Below, piece after piece: positions 61,339 to 64,000 of a stretch of 64,000 nucleotides of DNA. Below the pieces are notes generated by a model. The model worked only from the letters and a program-made list of their open reading frames with translations. It searched no databases and was not told the origin of the DNA. A program made the position numbers and the translations under genes. Origin of the DNA: UBA935 sp031556725 (lineage in GTDB: Bacteria; Bacillota; Clostridia; Lachnospirales; Lachnospiraceae); assembly GCA_031556725.1 (NCBI GenBank), contig JAVBSL010000030.1:74226-138225 (forward strand), given 5' to 3'. Positions within the stretch are counted from its first letter, which is position 1, and each line of letters opens with the position of its first letter.

Positions 61339-61521
61339 TTGAAGGATTATATTGAAGAGCGAGCAATGAATATCGCTAATTATATTATTGACAATAACGC
61401 GACTGTACGGCAGACGGCAAAGCAGTTTGGGATATCAAAATCAACCGTACATAAAGATGTAACGAATACGAATGGTTTTAAGACACAGGAAAAGGCACTA
61501 TTTATATGGTTGATAGAGTAA
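61339..61521 (+). CDS. Truncated SpoIIID-like DNA-binding protein
   Basis: A 60-residue protein. Residues 1-43 match SpoIIID closely ('MKDYIEERAMNIANYII', then HTH 'TVRQTAKQFGISKSTVHKDVT'). The last 17 residues ('NTNGFKTQEKALFIWLIE') are unrelated, whereas SpoIIID normally runs to 80-95 residues with a basic C-terminal helix that is needed for DNA binding. The plus-one frame after the break reads 'RMVLRHRKRHYLYG', faintly like the lost tail, which suggests a deletion with frameshift. TTG start follows GAGGGA. A terminator follows at once. Confidence 0.65.
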   Translation: MKDYIEERAMNIANYIIDNNATVRQTAKQFGISKSTVHKDVTNTNGFKTQEKALFIWLIE

Positions 61522-61525
61522 GAGA

Positions 61526-61561
61526 AAGGCAAGGCATCTATATAGGGACCTTGCCTTTTTG
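61526..61561 (+). terminator. Terminator of the spoIIID-like gene
   Basis: AAGGCAAGG (61526-61534) pairs with CCTTGCCTT (61549-61557), followed by TTT. Confidence 0.8.
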
Positions 61562-61757
61562 AAGTTTTTATTGATAAGGAGAAAAAGTATGTTTTTGTTG
61601 CTGCACATAAAGAGTTAAATTGCGCCGGGCATATTTCAAATAAATTTGAAATGTAATATTTCTAGTATTAAGAAAAAATAAATAAGATTGGCAAGGCTTA
61701 ACCTATAAGGTAAACAATCATGGTATAAGTTATAGTCTATTTGGAATCAAAAGCTAA
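61562..61757. other. AT-rich intergenic stretch with no visible gene
   Basis: No ORF with a ribosome-binding site, and no strong dyad. It opens the AT-rich right end of the window. Confidence 0.6.
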
Positions 61758-61932
61758 TGTAAAAACTTGATAGTTTTAGATGAGGCGATGCAAAAAATAG
61801 ACTTTAAAGACAGAACTGATTGACATCAGTGAAAATAAAAAAATAAAGACTGAAGTTAGTGTAAAAACCATTTTTTTGTCAAAAAAAACCAATAATGTTA
61901 TTGAAATTCTAGAAAAATATGATAATATATAA
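61758..61932 (+). pseudogene. Possible gene remnant (3' fragment with a frameshift)
   Basis: Reading TTG 61767 gives 'LIVLDEAMQKIDFKDRTD' before a stop. Shifting one frame near 61820 continues 'ELIDISENKKIKTEV' and 'SVKTIFLSKKTNN', ending 'VIEILEKYDNI' at TAA 61930-61932. The joined product looks protein-like (helical, charged), has no recognisable start region and is followed 40 nt later by a strong terminator. It may be the decayed end of a gene of unknown family. Confidence 0.3.
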
Positions 61933-61971
61933 TTAATTGGGGAATTATACAAAGGAATGTAGATGGAATTA

Positions 61972-62016
61972 ACTCCATGTGAAAATTTGTATGATTTTCA
62001 TGTGGAGTTTTATTAT
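61972..62016 (+). terminator. Strong terminator (15-bp stem)
   Basis: ACTCCATGTGAAAAT (61972-61986) pairs perfectly with ATTTTCATGTGGAGT (61994-62008), loop of 7, followed by TTTATTATT. It ends either the gene remnant or a short untranslated transcript. Confidence 0.8.
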
Positions 62017-62151
62017 TCAAAATTTTAACAATAGGAATTACTTTCTATATTAGTATGTAAAGTCATTATTGCTATTTTTGATGTGGTATGAGTTTAAAGT
62101 AAAACAAATAAAGGTAAAGATAAAAAGAAATATATAGGAGGTAGATTCTTT

Positions 62152-62550
62152 GTGGAAGTTAAATTTAGTATTGATGATAATAAAGTTAAATGTTTTACAG
62201 ACGGTGCAAAAGACGAACTAAAGATGAATGTAGAAAACTATACACTTGTAATCATAGGCGAAGCGGAAAGAGTAGAAGCGTATAGTAATGCAGATGCGCA
62301 GTCCGTTATAACGCCCAGTCATGTTAAACAAGCCGTTATGAAATCTAAAACTAACCCATCACGAAAACATGGTGCGTGGTATATAATATGTCAAATAATT
62401 ACTTGGATAACCGCATTGGTGGCAGGAGGGTTGTTTGATACTGAGACATTTAAAACAGATACAAATCAAATGTTACTCTGTATTGCGCTGTCGGTAGTCT
62501 CGACGGGCTGTTTTATAGCAACTTTATTTGCAGATAATTATGAGAGGTAA
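62152..62550 (+). CDS. Two-helix membrane protein of unknown function
   Basis: A 132-residue protein. An N-terminal soluble part of about 75 residues contains 'YTLVIIGEAERVEAYSNADAQSVITPSHVKQAV' (in parts), mixed strand and helix. Two membrane helices follow (about 79-97 and 107-127). It uses GTG 62152 behind GGAGG with a 10-nt spacer. The next gene starts 5 nt after its stop and encodes another two-helix membrane protein, so they probably form one complex. AT-rich codons (many AAA, ATA, TTA) differ from the rest of the window, suggesting transfer. Confidence 0.6.
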   Translation: MEVKFSIDDNKVKCFTDGAKDELKMNVENYTLVIIGEAERVEAYSNADAQSVITPSHVKQAVMKSKTNPSRKHGAWYIICQIITWITALVAGGLFDTETFKTDTNQMLLCIALSVVSTGCFIATLFADNYER

Positions 62551-62555
62551 ATATA

Positions 62556-63257
62556 ATGAAATATAAAATAGAAAACTCTAAAATTGAAAAAGTGATTTAT
62601 GAATTGGGTGAAGAATATAAAGATATGTTGATTGAGAAAATATTATTTGAAAGCAAGGAATATGATATTAGTCAGGTTAATTTACCAGAACTATTGAGGT
62701 ATGATTTATTATCCAAGGAAAAATTATCAACTGATAAGAGGAAGGAAAGGCGAGACAAGATTTCTGCATTTACGAGTATTTTCAGCGTGTTTTGCATAAT
62801 ACTTGGAATGTTTTTTTTGATTTATCGAGAAGTTATTAGAACTCCTTACTTTGATATAGAATCTCAGCTAGCTCTTGCGTATATTTTCCTTGGTTTTATA
62901 GGATTTACTTTGCCAGTATTTATGAAAATTTTACCTATTAGAACATACAAAAAAAGTGATATCTCAAAATACTTTAGTTATGAAATTGTTAATCAATGGA
63001 AGATAATTGAAGCAAGGCTAATACAATTAACACCACCAGATATAGATTCCTCTTTAGAGGGGATGATAAAACATTTATCTGAGATAAAGCTTCTCAATGA
63101 AAGTGATGTAATAACCATAAAGAAGTTATTGAATTATAGAAATCAGGTGGTTCATTCGAGTATAAGAACAAAGGAATATACGGAGGAAGAGGTAAAGAAT
63201 CTTTTGCGTGATAGTTCTAAAATAGCCCAAAAACTTCAAAAGTTTAATGAACTATAA
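62556..63257 (+). CDS. Membrane protein with C-terminal HEPN-like RNase motif
   Basis: A 233-residue protein: charged cytosolic N-terminus (1-65), two membrane helices (about 70-90 and 105-125), then a helical cytosolic domain. That domain contains 'LLNYRNQVVHSSIRT', where Arg195-x4-His200 has the R-x4-6-H form of HEPN ribonuclease and toxin domains. HEPN proteins are common effectors in toxin-antitoxin and abortive-infection systems. Catalytic function is an inference from one motif and the helical context. It is coupled to the upstream gene (5-nt gap) and shares its AT-rich composition. Confidence 0.55.
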   Translation: MKYKIENSKIEKVIYELGEEYKDMLIEKILFESKEYDISQVNLPELLRYDLLSKEKLSTDKRKERRDKISAFTSIFSVFCIILGMFFLIYREVIRTPYFDIESQLALAYIFLGFIGFTLPVFMKILPIRTYKKSDISKYFSYEIVNQWKIIEARLIQLTPPDIDSSLEGMIKHLSEIKLLNESDVITIKKLLNYRNQVVHSSIRTKEYTEEEVKNLLRDSSKIAQKLQKFNEL

Positions 63258-63409
63258 AAACTTATAGGGATATAGTATGAAGGAATTTTATAACGAAAGG
63301 CAAAGTAAAATAATAAATTTATAGTGAAAAAGGTTCATATGGGGTGAATACTGGGAAGTTAAGAATATAGTAATGACAAATCTCAAAATTAAAAAGGAGG
63401 AATACGAGC

Positions 63410-63652
63410 ATGGGAGAATTCAATCCAAACTCACTAACAAAGGAACAGCTTGACAGGGCAGTTAGGGAGGGTAGACTTTCTGACTATTATTTGGATAACA
63501 ATACTTTAGTAAAAGAAATTGAAATGCAAAATGGTGGATACATTCTAAAGTTGGTTGAGAAAGTACCTGGTAGCTCAAAGGACCATATCCAAATGGATTT
63601 TATCTATGATTCTAATGGTAGACTTGTTGATAAAAGGTTACACAAGTTTTGA
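63410..63652 (+). CDS. 80-residue hypothetical protein
   Basis: A small protein behind AAGGAGG (8-nt spacer). It begins with a helical 'LTKEQLDRAVREGRLSDYYLD' and ends in beta-like 'HIQMDFIYDSNGRLVDKRLHKF' (in parts). The final segment resembles the ends of small toxin or immunity domains, but no family was matched. It lies 152 nt after the HEPN-like gene with no terminator visible between them, so it may be a third member of that unit. Confidence 0.5.
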   Translation: MGEFNPNSLTKEQLDRAVREGRLSDYYLDNNTLVKEIEMQNGGYILKLVEKVPGSSKDHIQMDFIYDSNGRLVDKRLHKF

Positions 63653-64000
63653 TTTTATTACAGCATTCAATTTTTATTTTTGAAGAATATTAGCTGTAAG
63701 AATGCAATAAACAATATTTTTTCAAAAAAATTATCCTTAGCTTCCCGTTTTCTATATGATATAAGTTATAGTTATATAAAAGTTTCCTTGTATGAACAGC
63801 TACTGCATTAGGCAAGTTATTACACTAAATGAATGGATTTAGTTTTTATGAGTATATATCATAAGTTCTCGGAATTAGAATAATCTAATTCCAACGCAGA
63901 TTGAAAACTAAATATTGGTAGTTTTGGAGAAAAGAAGAAAATTTTTGGTACGAGAAATAGACATAGTGGAAGCTATGCTTTAAAATAGGTATTGCTAAAC
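63653..64000. other. AT-rich intergenic end of the window
   Basis: No supported gene in 348 nt. It contains TTACAGC (63658-63664)/GCTGTAA (63690-63696) and a perfect 9-bp hairpin GGAATTAGA (63871-63879)/TCTAATTCC (63884-63892) with an ATAA loop and no T run. Confidence 0.6.

Noticed and set aside
61963..62028. 21-codon ORF (ATG behind AAAGGA) across the strong terminator
   Set aside because: The sequence is almost fully explained by the two arms of the stem-loop, so coding potential is not independent evidence.
1..64000. tRNA, rRNA and CRISPR arrays
   Set aside because: Scanned by eye for tRNA cores, rRNA landmarks and regularly spaced repeats; none found.

Overview
The window looks like a chromosomal segment of an anaerobic, endospore-forming, low-to-mid GC Firmicute, most likely a Lachnospiraceae-type clostridium. 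The case rests on sporulation genes (the tail of spoVT, a spoIID-spoIIQ pair, a LysM/GH18 spore-cortex-type hydrolase, a spoIIID-like gene), a T-box leader on ileS, LplABC-type sugar importers without their own ATPase, and a GH43/GH51 arabinoside locus. No rRNA, tRNA, CRISPR array, transposase or prophage was recognised. All assignments come from reading the sequence; none was tested by a database search.

Layout. 1-1600: the 3' end of spoVT, an XRE regulator and a C39-like protease, the last divergent from a peptide importer. 1607-8134: a complete Opp/Dpp operon (binding protein, two ATPases, two permeases) ending in an M20 amidohydrolase. 8140-10848 (minus strand): an Eis-like acetyltransferase and nicotinate phosphoribosyltransferase. 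10985-14401: T-box leader and ileS. 14643-18264: an LplABC-type importer with no enzymes or regulator, followed by a 236-bp nested palindrome. 18668-23778: a second Eis-like acetyltransferase, glycogen phosphorylase and a LysM/GH18 hydrolase. 23875-26737 (minus): two YciQ/DUF2207-like membrane proteins and LemA. 27096-30758: an aconitase-family hydratase behind a structured leader, and an EF-hand-like protein. 30823-35570: spoIID, spoIIQ, an amidohydrolase and a GH9-like lipoprotein. 35666-38826: ddl, murF and a convergent plsC. 38962-44402: a tight four-gene envelope operon (GT2 glycosyltransferase, DUF6044-like membrane protein, secreted M3 peptidase, SH3-NlpC/P60). 44478-47084: a 49-residue spore-protein-like ORF, a small gene divergent from a BlaI/BlaR-type pair, two BlaI-type operators and a 184-bp element with terminal inverted repeats. 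47337-57528: an arabinose-side-chain utilisation locus (importer, GH43, esterase, LacI regulator, GH51). 57625-60774: a 46-residue peptide unit, a methyltransferase, two acetyltransferases and an SDR. 60775-64000: an AT-rich end with a divergent pair carrying sporulation-type promoters (one gene a truncated SpoIIID), a gene remnant, and a two-gene unit of membrane proteins, one with an HEPN-like R-x4-H motif.

How the genes work together. The arabinoside locus is self-contained: LacI-type palindromes lie at the promoter, the importer brings oligosaccharides in, and intracellular GH43, GH51 and an esterase remove arabinose and acyl groups. Only an ATPase encoded elsewhere is missing. The spoIID-spoIIQ pair has a sigma-E-type promoter in front and a forespore-type promoter inside the end of spoIID, which fits mother-cell/forespore division of labour. 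The two BlaI-type operators each overlap a promoter, one for the divergent small gene and one for the regulator.

The least explained parts are the 62.1-63.3 kb membrane/HEPN-like pair, the 46-residue peptide unit, the BlaI-controlled small gene, the envelope operon, and the two structured intergenic elements.
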